From: Coniferiporia sulphurascens
Lineage: Eukaryota; Basidiomycota; Agaricomycetes; Hymenochaetales; Hymenochaetaceae
NCBI GenBank assembly: GCA_002794785.1
Contig: NBBA01000009.1
Coordinates: forward strand, 1,798,001 to 1,862,000
Length of the DNA: 64,000 bases
Reading direction: 5' to 3'
Part shown: piece after piece, positions 37,875 to 50,250 of the stretch
Layout of the letters: every line of letters begins with the position of its first letter
Position numbering within the stretch: the stretch's first letter is position 1
The notes under the pieces: model-generated
Told to the model about the DNA's origin: nothing
Seen by the model: only the letters and a program-made list of their open reading frames with translations
The model's database searches: none
Position numbers and translations under genes: made by a program

Positions 37875-40800
37875 ATGCCTACCGATAGAAGCGACCGCGA
37901 AGACCAGGAGGCGCGGGCGGCGCGCAGGGGCGGCAATCCCCTCCAGCGCGGATCAGCGTGTCTGAGCTGCAGGTCCGTACTCCCTTCCGTCCCCACCGTC
38001 CATCCCCTTGTTATATACCCATCCCTCCGAAAAAAATTGTGCTGACTGCGCGTTGCGTTGGTGCGCCACAGGAAGCGCAAGATGGTACGTTACCTTTCCA
38101 CCCCGCGCCTCGCCGAGCCTATAGGCCTGTTCAGCTGACAATGTTGGTTCCCTTCCCCTTCTCTTTTTCCCTCCTTGCTTTCCATCACCGTGTTCCGCTC
38201 TCGCGCTCGTCCCCGATCGCCGAATGTCCCCGTCTTCAGAAATGCGATGCCTCGAAGCCGGTGTGCCGGCAGTGCGTCAAGGCGAACCGCGCAGAGGAAT
38301 GCGACTATGACGACGGCCGCCAGAAGAGCCGCACGCAGATATTGCAAGAGAAGATCGCGAAGCTCGAGGATCGTATCCATGAGCTCGAGGGCGCGCCGGA
38401 CCTTGACCTCGACACGCTCGACCCCGCGTTCAGTGCCGCGTTCCCGGGAGTAGGTGCGGGGGAGCAAAATATGTTCGGGTCGGACTCAGATGCGTTTGTG
38501 GACGGCCTCGGGCTAGACATGCAGATGCAGCTTGGTGGGTTCGGTGTTGGCATGGATGCGGGCGCCGTGTTCCACGATAGCCTTTCGCTCTCGCCCGCAG
38601 GCTCAGGCTCAGGTTCTGGCTCTGGCTCCGGATCGGGGTCAGGATCTGGTGCGGCGGGTAGCAACGCGTTTTCGCCGCTTGCGCTGGGCGCATCCTCGGC
38701 GCTGCCTGCATACCAGCACCAACCACAGATGATTCCCGGGCAAAGTGCGCACCCAGCGTACACTGACATTGCGCATGACCATGATGCGCTGTTCTTTGGT
38801 CTCACATCGGACTCGCCGCGTTCGAGCCCGTCTGGTGGAAAGGGCTCGAGCGGCGGGCACGGGCACGGACACGGGCTCTGGCCACATCAGCAGCACCAGG
38901 CATCAGAGATGTATGCCGGTGCGACCGGTGATGCAGGTTTAGCGGGATTTGGGGTGGATCCGGGAATAGGGATGGGGCATGCGCAGATATTCGAGGGCAG
39001 TGGATTCGCTGGTATTGCAGGTCCGTCGTCGCTGGGTATGCACACCTCGGCTGTTGCCGGCCCAAGCACCGGCGTTAGGCGGGTGGCGAGCGGCTGGGAG
39101 GCCGACGAACTGCCTCTCGCAGAGCGCAAGTTACTGTACGTGATATTTTATTTTGTCCGTTACGCTCGCTTATCGCACCATCAAAGGCTGGGCGTTTTCC
39201 TCCCGCACGCGCGTCAGTGCGGACTCGACGTCTCGACCGAGCGTCTATACCAGCGTCTGAACATCCCTTTGGCACACCACGTGCGTATCGGCAATGGCCA
39301 CGCCGCCAGCCACAACGTCACTGGCTCTGGCTCTGGCGCGCCCGATGTGCCCGCGCCGCCCGCGCACGCCGCGCTCGCAAACGCAATCTTCCTCCTTGCA
39401 TGCCACTTTTCTGCAGTGCGCGCGACGGCCGGCGCGCCTGAGGTGGACCTCTCCGCGCACGAGCCGCACTTCCTTGCGCGCTCGCTGCGCGGTATCGCTG
39501 CGGCGCTCGAAGCGGGTGAGGCCGCCACGTCGGAATACTACTCTTCTTCTTCCTCCTCTTCCTCGTCTTCATATTCCTCCTCGTCCTCCTCTGTCGCCTC
39601 AGCCTTCTCATCGCCCTCCTCGTCTTCAGCGCGCTTCTCCCCCGTCGCTTCCCGCACGGACGCCGACCTCGACCCGGGCACGCCCCTCGTCGATGCCGTC
39701 CAGGCGTCCGTCCTCCTCGCGGTCTACTTCTTCGCCAAGGCACGTCTGCTCGAGGGATACTACCACGCGAGCGCCGCTGCGCGCCTCGCCGTCGCACTCG
39801 GGATGCATCAGATGCGCACCGCAGTGTGGCGCCCGCCCGCCTCGGTGTCCCCATCACCGGAGCCCGGGGCAATCGCGACGACGGGTCCCACGTCAACCTC
39901 CGCCGCGCCGTCGATGGGCTTCTCGTTCTCGTCGCAAGAGGGCAGAGGTCTTGTGGGTTCGAACTCATGGACGGGCTCGCCCGCGCCGACAGTGACGCTC
40001 CCGCCGGCGCGCAGCGCACGCGAGCATGCGGAGCGTGTGAGCACATTCTGGAGTGTGTTCTGCGTGGACCGCTGCTGGAGCGTCGCGACGGGCTTGCCGA
40101 GTAGCTTACCTGACGACGAGCACCCGCAGCTCAAGATCTGCACCGTTTGGCCGTGGAAGGCCGATGATGAAGTGTGTTTTTTTCGGCTCTCATCTGTGTT
40201 TTTGCTTACAGTTTCGAATTAGATTACACGCGAGAATGCGGACTATTCGACGCTTGGGTCGTTGTACGATGCTGCTCTCCCAAGCTCGGGTTTACCAGTG
40301 AACCGGTGCACGAAGGCACTCAAGGCAAAGGCGGTAGCATTCTTCGAGCGCGCAGCGCGAATCGCATCGAGTGAGTGAAACCTTATTTTAATTTCATGTC
40401 TCATCCTAACTGTCTTCTCCTCTCAGTGCAAACAGAGCCTACCCACTGGGAACAACACACGCAGCTCAACTACGCGCTCGCACAATTCACAGCAACGCTT
40501 CCAGACTACGTAATACGCGTCTCCTCTGGCGCAGGCGCGTCCTCCTCTACATCCTACGCCGCCGCGGCGCCCGCGCGCATCGACGCGGAGCTCGCGCTGG
40601 TACACACCCTCGCGCACGCCGCGGCGATTCAACTACACCATCCTCGCGCGCAGAAAGACGCGCACGCGCACGGTGCGTGCGTACGCGCGGCCGCGGCCGC
40701 GTGTGCGGTCGTGCGGCGCCTCGGCCCGGCGGATTTCGCGCTGCTCGACCCCGTTGTGGGCACGTGCTGGATGTGCGTGTCGGATGTGCTTGTGCGCGAG

Positions 40801-41076
40801 CGGGAGCGCGTGTGGAGCGCTGCTGCTACCGGGGCGGGGACCTCGGGTATGGGTCTTGGCGTTGCGGACCCGGACGAAGAGCTCGAGGTTGTAGTGGGCG
40901 CGCTGCGCCGGCTGAGTCTTGTCTTCCCTGTTGCACGTAAGTGGTTTTTTTTTTCATTTTTTTCATGTTATGTTTTATATGGTTTATTGATTCTGAATTT
41001 GGTTATGTGTTGGCGTACGACAGTGTACCAGATGCAGAAGGTCGAACAGTCACGGGACGCTATCGCCCCGTTCTGA
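37875..41076 (+). CDS. Zn2Cys6 transcription factor with fungal_trans-type domain
   Basis: Seven exons (37875-37972, 38072-38084, 38240-39135, 39187-40171, 40223-40370, 40427-40936, 41024-41076) give about 900 residues. The N-terminal Zn2Cys6 cluster runs across three exons: CLSC, then RKRKM encoded by a 13-nt microexon, then KC, CRQC and EEC (spacing C-x2-C-x6-C-x6-C-x2-C-x8-C). It is followed by the linker and a coiled coil (QILQEKIAKLEDRIHELE). Low-complexity tracts follow: Ser-Gly at 38600-38655 and poly-Ser at about 39541-39600. The middle has fungal_trans-like features (RQCGLDVSTERLYQRL, LLAVYFFAKARLLEGYY, AAARLAVALGMHQM, STFWSVFCVDRCWSVATGLPSSL). It would regulate RNA polymerase II genes in the nucleus; the target genes are unknown. 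GC content and codon bias are high in exon 4. Confidence 0.88.
38598..38656 (+). repeat. Ser-Gly coding repeat in the transcription factor gene
   Basis: Tandem GGCTCA/GGTTCT/GGATCG-type codons encode alternating Gly and Ser for about 15-20 residues. The region is a length-variable coding microsatellite within a disordered part of the protein. Confidence 0.85.
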
Positions 41077-44000
41077 GCTGCGGCAATTGACTGACTGCAC
41101 CTCAGCGTTACTCACTCGGACGGCGCCCGTTCGCGCCGCCCGTTAACCCCTACCCTCCTATTGGCCGAGTTGCCCCTCCCCCACTCCCCAATACTTACTT
41201 CATGGGTACCAACTTCTCACCCTCCGCAGCCCTACTTCGCCGTTTGGCTTGCTTCGACTTCCTATCGCCGCTTCTACAAATTCTGTTCTGGGCTGGGTCG
41301 CCACCAAATAGAACGTAGGGACTTCTCAAGAAGTCCGTTCCCTCTCCAGTAGTACCCGCGTGCCTTGCCTATCAACAGGTCGAGATGAGGCGGGATCGCC
41401 GCGGCTGCGTCTATTCTTGCCCCACACACCGCCTTCGCAATCTGCGACGACACCGGTGTTGATGACTGCTCTATGCGGTATATCGACGCTTGGACCCTGC
41501 GATGGGGGTACGTACGCTGCCGTACTATGATCTATGATGCACCTTCTGCGGTATCTTTCTCCCTCCCTTCCCTCGTGCGGGGATTTCATTTCTCCTTTTT
41601 TTTCTGGCTTTCTTTTTTCTGTTTCTGTTTCTGTTTTCGTTTCGTCCCTTTCGCCTTCTTATGCTTATGCTTTCGCTCCCGTCTTCTTTTTTCTCTCCTC
41701 GTTTCTCTTCACACTGTATCGCTATTCATATCTGGGCCCTTGTCTGTCTATCTGTCCGTCTGTTGATTATTCTCGTTTTCTCCATTACGGTTTAAAAACT
41801 CTTTTAAATATAAAATACGAAACGAGATATTGTAATCCATGTGATGCCTTTTTACTCTGCACCGTGACACTCTAATTATTACGCTAGTTAAAATTTATCC
41901 CCGGATCATTCTTGTTCTTGTTTCCCCGAGGTTACAGCAGGACGAAAGAATAAAGGGGTCTGTTCCAGAAGAACGTACGTATGCACGCGCGCCCGCCGCC
42001 TGACCTGGGGGCAACGAAACAAAATAAAATGGAGATTACTACTGTACTGTACATTAACATTACGAAACAACGTACGCGTGAGTCCTCACCCAATCTACTA
42101 ACCAATTAAAGCTAAATTTGACCAAATTATCGTTCTGGCCGAGAATCTTTGTAACGGACTCTGTAATCCGGCACACGGCACACATTAATTAAAGACTCCG
42201 TTTCGGTTATTCCGTCTGGTTTCTAATTGTTCTTCGCTGAGTGAGCTGTGCCTTCTCCGTGCGGCGCAGTGCGGCCTGCGTATTTCCAAAACGGGGTGGC
42301 CGCACCTTCCTTATATGGAAGTTAGGTCCACACGTAACTCGGGTTCGGGCTCTCGTTTGTAAGCCCGGTGGCGTTTGGATGCTGGAATGATTATTCTTAG
42401 TTGTGCTAATCTCTGCGTAAGCCTGAGGCGTAAAGCGTGTTAGGTTGCTGACCGTGTGCGTCGGCATCGACCATCGGTGTCGGTGCCAGTAAGGTGCGTT
42501 CCGAGATTCTTGGTTTGTTCGAACTCTAAAAGTGAGAGTTGGACTCGGAGTGTTCTCGTTCCATGGTGATTACGTCGCATGGTGCTACATACAATGGTTC
42601 CCTTCACCGTAATTCCGAGTCAGACTCGTGCTCATGCACGGCTTCGCCTCGCCTTGTCTTCTTGCAAGTTCTCGTGCTTGTAGAGCGTGAACCAAATTGA
42701 TTTACTCAATAAGTAGCGAGGAGTGAATGAGAAGGTGGATAAGGAACGAAGACGTGCTGTGATTTACTCAATTAGTGTTATTGAGAAGCAGAGAAGGAAG
42801 AAACGAGGGTGAAACTTGGCAGAATGATTTACTCAATTAGTGTGGAAGAAGATACGCGGAGGGAAAATGCTCCGGGGTATATCAGTGACGGCATCGCTGA
42901 TATTCGACGCATGATATTCTAGTCTGTTTGATATTAGACGCTGATATTCGGATATTGGATATTTTGAGGCTTGATCTGCTACACTAACGCCAAGATGGAG
43001 CGTGGAAGATAGACGACAGAGAACGGATGAACAATGCGCAGTTTAGATGGCATGGATCACGTACTATGAATCCCGATCTTGGCATCTCACACTTTCACTT
43101 CCCCGCTCCCCGTTCCGAATTGTCCATATCACATCCCCGAAATACCACGCCTCGAGGTCGTGACCTATTAAACAGGATTTAATAGGAAGTTATCGAAAGG
43201 GGGGCGATCGTAGCCACGGTCGCGATCTCAATCACGCCCCTGGCATATGTGCGCATGGCGTATCCGGGTTGCAGCCTGCTGCCATGTGAGATGGGAGGCT
43301 GTACACGGCACGATTGGGCCCTAGCTGCGCATCGTGACGCTGGTTGTTGTCTCGTACCCCGTGAGGGACGAATGTGAGTCGTAATGTCCGTCACGTTGAC
43401 GCAAGACGAATATTAATGTGAAGCCCCGCGAACACGGGGAGGTGCGCGATCACGTGCGCTGCAAACTCAACGCGCGCGAACCTTCGATCGGAGGAGGCGG
43501 GTGTGCGGGGGCGCGGACTCCGGGATTTTAGAACTCCGAAAAACGCTTTGATTTACTAAAATCAGTCTCGGGAGTCTCAGCGGATTGATGTGTTCAAGTG
43601 CCGGTATCTAGACAAGGAGAAGAAGAAGAAGCACAAGCGCGTGAATAAAGGAGGGAGGGGAAGAAGAGATGGCGATGAAGATGGCGGTGACGCGACTTGC
43701 GATGCGGAAGTTGGAGGAGTCGTTTGTAGATGGGGAGGGGAAGGCGGCACGGGCATCATGGGTGCGCTCTTCGAGGTGCGATTGGGTCTCGGGCGTTTAT
43801 CAGAGGGGGTGTTCGCACTAACCTAATTCGTGCATCGGCGCTTTGAGATTGCGGGCGTGTATTGAACCGCGTTCTTAAATAATGGAGAGTTCACTTCTTT
43901 CTTATTCCTCTCTTTTCCCCTTGTCGAGTCGATAAACACGTCAATATTCAAGCACATGACCATGCGTGATCATGGAAGTTAGTTAGGTCGGTCTATAAGT

Positions 44001-45010
44001 TGTTACCGATATATATTCCGAATGCGTTCTAGTTTTTGCAGATCAAGCCGGCATATCCCGACAGAATGGAACTAGTATTTAAGATCTTTAAATGTAAGGT
44101 TTCCAAGATCGCTGATGCCGACGTCGTTCACGTGACTCCAGCCTCTTTGGGCAGTGATCGCTGTTCGCTGGTCGCATCTCAGATCATCAAAGCCCCGGGA
44201 AAAAGAAGGTAACTAAAATCACGGGCAGTGAGCAACATGGGCGTTTCGTATTACGCGTTGTATGTTTGCCGTCGCCGTTGCCGTCGTCGTTACCGTAAGA
44301 CTCCCCTTCAGTACCGCAGCTTATATAATCCCCCGCATCCATCGGGCGGTGTGGCTCATTACTTATGCTCACCACTGATATCCACGTACTTCTTCTACGC
44401 TAGTGCTAGGCTGACTAACGAGCAAGCGCATGGGCAGGCGGTCGTAAGGCACTAGATACCGCCTACTGTAGCTAAGGCTGCGCCCCCATTTTCTGGATTC
44501 TGATTCTGTCCGTTACTATCGGGGCACTCGTAGACGATGTTGACGAGGTCTATGGGCATCGAAGTTTTAGTCGGGGGCGAAGAGTGGTGTGTGCCGGCCG
44601 CTAGTTGGAGCTATTCATCCCGGATATTACATTTAGGAGCTCCACTTTTTTAGAGAAGACTTGGGCGCGAAGGTTTTCCATATGAGCGGAGCTGTGTGTC
44701 ACGGTCCATGTTCGGGCCATTCGAGACATAATGCCCTAGGTACGTAAATGTTTTATGCTTAATGGAAAGACTCACGCGCAGAGTGCGATAGACCAGCAAA
44801 ACAGATAATTGAGTATAAATTGTCGCGACTCGTATGATCGGTGCCGTGGTTCCGGTGCCGCGCGCCTTTACATGTGGCTCGGGCTGTTCTCTCCCTTTCC
44901 CCCGGTTCCCGATGATAAAGAAGACTGTCAATTTTCGGGGAGCCAAATCAGAACGAGGTTCAAGTGCTGCCGATGCCGGTAGCTAGCGCCCAATTATCGG
45001 GGGCGTACTA
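41077..45010. other. Long gene-free region with short repeats
   Basis: About 3.9 kb without a credible gene. 41560-41760 is a long pyrimidine tract with TTTCTG repeats. At 42698, 42760 and 42825 a TGATTTACTCAATTAGT-like motif recurs at 62-65 base spacing. 42890-42965 holds about seven GATATT repeats. The plus ORF at 43590-43826 is low-complexity only. The region might carry a non-coding RNA or regulatory DNA; nothing proves it. Confidence 0.5.
42698..42842 (+). repeat. Three regularly spaced TGATTTACTCAAT motifs
   Basis: Copies start at 42698, 42760 and 42825. The second and third continue identically through TTAGTG. The units between them are not obviously alike, so this is a spaced motif array rather than a simple tandem repeat. 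Confidence 0.7.
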
Positions 45011-45670
45011 TCGTATGACCCCTATTACAAAGGGTTCCCTTCTTACAAAATTGCGATTCCGAACTTCCACACAGCTAAGTCGATGCCGGAATCGTTCATT
45101 TGAATGCTAAATGAACCATTGGAAAGGCTTGAGGTGGTGGCATGACAAAATATGGCGTCGCTGAGAAGCCACTGTCAAAGTACTCGTTCTGCAACCAAGA
45201 AGAGCGTTTGGGAGGCTGCCGGCTTGCTCAACAAATAAATTTATCAGCAATTCTTTTCCGGGAACATGTCTGTAACATGATAGGGTGTACTATTATACCA
45301 TTTCAGACAGAATAAATTACCGCAATGTACAGGGAGAGCAAAATGTCTGAAGAGTGACAAATGGTGACAGAGTGCATTTGGCATTGCACTCCTTTTCAAT
45401 CTCAGTTAACAAGCTGTTTCTATTTAGCACTATGCCTATATAGTCGCTTACTCGTCGAAGTATGAAAATTAGCGTGACTCTTTGTGACTGTCATTTTGTA
45501 TGATGGGGACACTTTTATTCTGAGGGTTCTGGCCTATAAACAAATGCCAAAAAAACTGGAAAAGATATAAAATGCGTGCCTATTTTACCATGCCAAATCT
45601 GAAGAAGAAAAATCAGGATTTACGTGCTGTGGGCACAAAATACAAAATGTTTGTAATAGGGGTCATACGA
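45011..45670. mobile_element. 660-bp TIR element with TA target duplication
   Basis: The left terminus 45011-45031 (TCGTATGACCCCTATTAC followed by AAA) is repeated in inverted form at 45650-45670. Both ends are flanked by TA (45009-45010, 45671-45672). The interior is AT-rich, has no transposase ORF, and does not resemble the other elements in the window. This fits a MITE or solo non-autonomous DNA transposon. Confidence 0.8.
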
Positions 45671-46590
45671 TAATATGAATATTGGAAGCAAGTATATTTC
45701 TCTGCCGCAGCGAGCAGCTCGACACGGCAGAGTCGATATTTCCATTCGGCTTGGGTCCCACCGTCTCCGCTCGTCGAGGCAGAAGGGGACAGGGTTGAAA
45801 GCGAAGTAGCAGGTCCCGAGTGGTCATCAGTGCACGTGCTTGAGCGCTTAACGGAAGAAACGTATATCTAGCGTTTACTGCACGCGTCTGGCCTCCTCTT
45901 AGCGAGAGTTCCCACTTTTCCGCATACTCAGTACAATCACCATATAGTAGTATCGACCCCGATTTCGAATACTTTAAGATGAGGAGTGTGACGTTGTAGC
46001 TCATCCGTGAACTTTAATTCCTATCATCTGCTCGTACGACTGGGCGCGCGATGCAACAAACCTGATTCCCGAGACGCAGGGACTCGGAGTTACCGGTTAG
46101 TCTTAGAAGTTAATTCTCATCTTTTGTCTCGGTCCTTCAAAGCATCAACACAGCGCAGATCTCAATCGGTATAACATCCCCCTCCCCTCCCTCCCTCAAG
46201 CATATACCGTACGCGCGCAAGTGTCATCTGTGTTTACGCCAGATCCAGCATGGGACAAAAGAGACAGGGTGAGGGAAGCAAAGTGAAACAAGATGATCGA
46301 CCGCGTAGCGCGTGAGCTCTAACATTTAACAAAAAGCCAAATCCAAACCCAAATTCAAATCCAGAGCCAAAGCCAAAACGGACTAGTGTGCATTTGTTGT
46401 CGACTACCTGCGCCAACACAGAGCGGTTTCGAAGTGCTTTTCGGCGCGCGTTACAGCACAAGGATCAGAGAAGGGTAATCAGGGTTAATGTCGAACGTTG
46501 AAGTCGGGGTCGATAGGGGATCGTCCACCAGCTCGGCGCGCTATCGACTGGTCATGTCGACTGACATCATTGCAGGAACAACTCTGGCGG
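45671..46590. other. Intergenic with degenerate hexamer repeat
   Basis: No gene is supported. 46328-46378 carries a degenerate CCAAAT-type hexamer run. The EMC4 3' end probably lies somewhere in the right part. Confidence 0.4.
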
Positions 46591-47401
46591 CTATTTGCGG
46601 AAAAAGAGTGAAATAACGAATGAGTAAAGTTGCATTTTGATCCGTAACATCTGCAACGTATACTCTTGCAACTTCGCAAGTTTCATCTTATTGCGATGCA
46701 CGGTGTCGGCAGGCGTTGACAGAATGAAAAGAACAAGACGGGACGAGGCAAATGTAACAAGGAGACGAAGTGATGGCGAAGAAAAATATAAATGGACACT
46801 TACGAAAGCACGAGTCTCAAAGGCCAACCAGTCGCCGGTGCCTGTTGGCAGCAGGCCCATCGCGCGGCATTTCCATAAGCCGAGCGCAAGTGTTAGGAGG
46901 TTGCAGAGGAGGTACGCGATTTTCTGTAACGGAAGCTCCAGCCCCGTCGAGGCAGGCGCCTGTCCATCTGTCTTCGTCTTGGGGAAGATAAACGGTGCAA
47001 ATGCTGATGAACAGGAGCCTGAAATCAATAAAAGGCCACGGGATAAAGAGGAAAATACGCAACCGGTATTGATGGCGGCGACGTTCTTAAAAGGCGAAAA
47101 GAGAAGGACGAAGACGATTCCCATACTGAAGACCTGTACCCCACCGCCGGACATGTACAACATAAATGCCTGCATAGACAGCTGCTTCGCCGGTGAGAGC
47201 GCGAGATCCCATGCACGCTTCTCGCGAAGGGCTGCATGAGACGCCTCGGCCGCGGCGGTCGCAGAGGCGGACTTCACAGACGCTCTAGAAGAGACCTAGG
47301 TATGAAACTCTCGTGTAAGTTGTGTTCATACTACTCGTAGAGAACGGCTCACACTGGACGATGCCACGCCAGTTCCGGGGGGCGGGGGCAGGTTCCACCA
47401 T
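46591..47401 (-). CDS. EMC4: ER membrane protein complex subunit 4 (EMC4)
   Basis: The first three exons are well fixed (47401-47355, 47284-47064, 47003-46804) and give 156 residues. REKRAWDLALSPAKQLSMQAF and MLYMSGGGVQVFSMG are diagnostic of EMC4, followed by FAPFIFPK and LPLQKIAYLLCNLLTLALG, then CRAMGLLPTGTGDWLAF. EMC4 is a two-to-three-helix subunit of the ER insertase EMC, which inserts tail-anchored and multipass proteins. After TRAF there is a good donor (GTAAGT), but the last exon could not be fixed; the frame is also open straight through to 46591, given here as the outer limit. The plus-strand ORF of 200 codons across this region is only its antisense shadow. Confidence 0.88.
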
Positions 47402-48140
47402 CTGCGGGAAAACTGAGGTTTAGCAAAGCTGCAATCGAGTTGGGCTCTGTGCGCACTTGGAAGAGCCCTCGAGCGATGCGAAGTCCAGTTTCGTCGTCAT
47501 TTACTGCGGTCGGTCGGCTGGCCGTTGTCGTCGTCCTCTTCGTCAGTCATTCGTCGCCCTCACATACCACGTGCTATGTGGGAGTTTTTTTGTGGGTAAG
47601 CCCTTTACGTAATCATTGAGTAGATCTCTTCACCGCCTCTGTCCACCTCAATAACATACGGTCAAACCCCCATAATATCGCTCTCATAATGCACAGGCTG
47701 AGGTTTCCACCAACTCGGTAGTTAAGATATTCTTAATAGATAATGCATAGAATTGCAGATGCATGATGCACAACCAAATGGGGTAAATTTCAGATTCAGC
47801 CTACATTTCCCTTTTTCAATCGACTTTTGACCATACGATAGAGAATGATTATAATTTATGCTTTAAAGGTATACCACAATCATTCTGGGTATTGTTAATG
47901 CATTTATTCCTCTTTCTAAGGTTCACTAATTATTTTGTCAACATGAACCAGATTTTAAAGATTCGGTTTACCGGTCTATACGCGCTACCGAGAATGTGAC
48001 CCGTTTACTAATCGCATTCAAGCTGAAATATTACCTAAACTCTACAATCCGATCCGTGATCTAGTAATGCCAGTAAGCATTCCCGCACCTCCTCCTGCCA
48101 TTAGCTCTACTGATTTATCTGTCCCCCGTTATCGATAGTA
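47402..48140. other. Intergenic, no supported gene
   Basis: About 740 bases upstream of EMC4, increasingly AT-rich to the right. No gene, RNA or repeat is supported before the MITE. Confidence 0.45.
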
Positions 48141-48399
48141 CAGGTGGGTGTAAAAAGCTACGGATCGACCAAAAAAGGAAGGAGATCAAATGCCCTCATA
48201 CAAGTCTTTTTTGTGAGCTAAAACAATGCTGTAGCTTGTATATAGACGTAACAATATATTCTAACACTGATCATAGGGTCCTCCTACACTGAGTCAAGTT
48301 GTTTGTCCCACATGAGAAGCGAAAAGAGTGTTTGCAAATGATGCTCGATGCAAATCTCCTTCCTTTTTTGGCCGTTCCGTAACTTTTTACATCCACCTG
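48141..48399. mobile_element. 259-bp MITE with about 47-bp imperfect TIRs, pogo/Tc1-mariner type
   Basis: The two ends are inverted repeats of about 47 bases with roughly five mismatches; they start CAGGTGG and include AAAAAAGGAAGGAGAT. They are flanked by TA (48139-48140 and 48400-48401). The element has no ORF of its own. TA target duplication with termini starting CAG is the pattern of pogo/Fot1-like elements, so it is probably a MITE mobilised by such a transposase. Confidence 0.85.
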
Positions 48400-50250
48400 T
48401 ATATTTGTTTGAGAGGATTTATCTGCTCCGACATCTGTAAGCCACCTCTTTCCTCACCAACGATAGATGTTGCTTATGGGCTCACCATCCGCAGCTCTAT
48501 CATTAAAGTCGTCATTACAGTGAACTCAGAGAGTCGGGCCGCCTTCGAATTTCAAAGACTAAAGCACTATCTTCGTCCTGTCCCTTTAATTACCATAGCC
48601 ACGTACACTATAGAGTCCAACGAGCTAAGTACGTTGGAAACTCATGATTTTATGACACTTTCAGAAGATGCATCCCGTTCCAACGCTATGATTGCAAGCT
48701 TTGCTCTAGCGAATAGCGCCAGCCCTGACTTGATGGATGCTATACTCTCTATCATCCATGACCAGTCCTTCAATCCGTCCGAAGTGACACTGCGAACAAC
48801 GGAGGATATATGCCTTCATCTGCTCCGTCACGATTCCTCACCCAACATAGCAGATTGCAGGGACGGCTCCGAGAGAGAGGACGAAGAATCGTATGCTTTT
48901 CCCACAACCGCTAAACTAGTCTTACTAATTGTTTTAGGAGAGGTCACCAGGTGGATAAATGAGGGACTTCAAGACTAGAATTAACAGAAAAAGGGAGACC
49001 TTAACTCTGGGATCTCCAAGGAACTCACCCTTGTCCAACGTCGCTGAGTCTTTCCCGTGGTCTTAGCCTCTTAGGTCTATCAGTTTCCCTGACTTACCTT
49101 GAAAAGGAGGAAACATTAAATCGTTTCCTCGCCAGTCCATGCGTGGATCTTTGGACCCTGTACTTAAAGCTCAAGTTGTAAAAACGCTAGAAGTCGTATT
49201 CAAGGAAAAGATGACTGGTGTGCCAAACTTGTTTGGACCCTTAGGGTTTGCCACAATCTCAAAAATCTTGTCTAATATCATTCTTTCTCAGCTCGGTTTG
49301 GTCATGGAGCTGACAATTAAATATGTATCTACACCCTCGCATGTTGCGAAGGTTCATCGAATCTTTTTTTCGATTATTCGCATGCCTCATCCTAAGAACC
49401 TCACGCTCGAAGGATGGGTGCGCTTGACATATCGTGTTCAGGGTTGCCTCTTGGGTTTGCTCCGTTCACACTCTCCATCCCTCCGTGCATTGCGTCTGAA
49501 AAGTCCTTGTCCAAAGCCAGCGAATCAGCTCCCTGGATTCTCCGACTTGCAGCTGGCTTGGACCCACCCGATAAGTTTCTCCTTGACATTCTGGTCATAG
49601 AGTTCCGTGCGATAAGCGAGAGTGGCTTCACACTAGAACGCTTCTTACCTTTACCTCCCCAGCTAGAGGCGTTATTTATATGTGGTCGGCCAGGCAAATG
49701 AGCGTCTTCTACAGATCCTTTACCAGTGTCCCATGACACTGTGCAGGTTGTTTATATAATTGGAGGACCTGCCTTCGCAAGCTTATTTTGCGAAGGATTC
49801 CGCAGGCTGTGAAAAACCTTTCGCTCCAGTTCGATAACCAGCAAGGCAAGGCCTGTCTATGTTGGCACTATTGAAGGCCTTTCACGAGTTATGGGTTATC
49901 ATGCTGGCTGATCTCATTTGACTCTTGGCCGGAGCTACGTACCTTCCAAATCTATTTCTACCATCCTTTCACCCTGGGGAAAGAGGTGTGTGAGATTTAG
50001 TATATCTTCAATGAGATGGAGATATTATTCGGGGAACGGCACATCAGCTTTCTCCGAGTCGCTCCCATTTGTCTGGACGTACTATGGGGAAATCACCGTT
50101 ATGTACGCGTCGAAGAGGTTCTAGACCACATGGATGTTCTGCACGATATGGGTATGTTGCTTGTTAAACTGGTGTATCGTACCTATTCTCACTGTTCTAA
50201 TCATCTAGTCCTTAGCGCGATTGACTCACGCAGATCCACGGGAGAATGAG
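48400..50250 (+). pseudogene. Decayed coding region, family not recognised
   Basis: A 217-codon open frame whose first part lies in the MITE continues to 48978. After it, protein-like but frame-shifting stretches occur on the same strand (for example at 49139-49600, 49414-49701 and 50016-50130, with LLSLGLSVSLTYLEKEE-, RMPHPKNLTLEG- and DVLWGNHRYVRVEEVLD-like text). The leucine-rich, aromatic composition is reminiscent of F-box/LRR-type proteins, but no F-box was found. I interpret it as a degenerate gene copy, with low confidence in both extent and family. Confidence 0.35.

Noticed and set aside
39294..40046. Long ORFs of 233 and 242 codons over the transcription factor exon
   Set aside because: They are alternate-frame shadows of GC-rich exon 4. 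Their Arg/Ser/Pro-rich composition without domains is typical of shadows.
43590..43826. 78-codon plus-strand ORF
   Set aside because: Only low-complexity Lys, Arg and Gly from purine-rich DNA; no splice partners.
46637..47239. 200-codon plus-strand ORF
   Set aside because: Antisense to EMC4; no domain is visible and the minus-strand exons are conserved.
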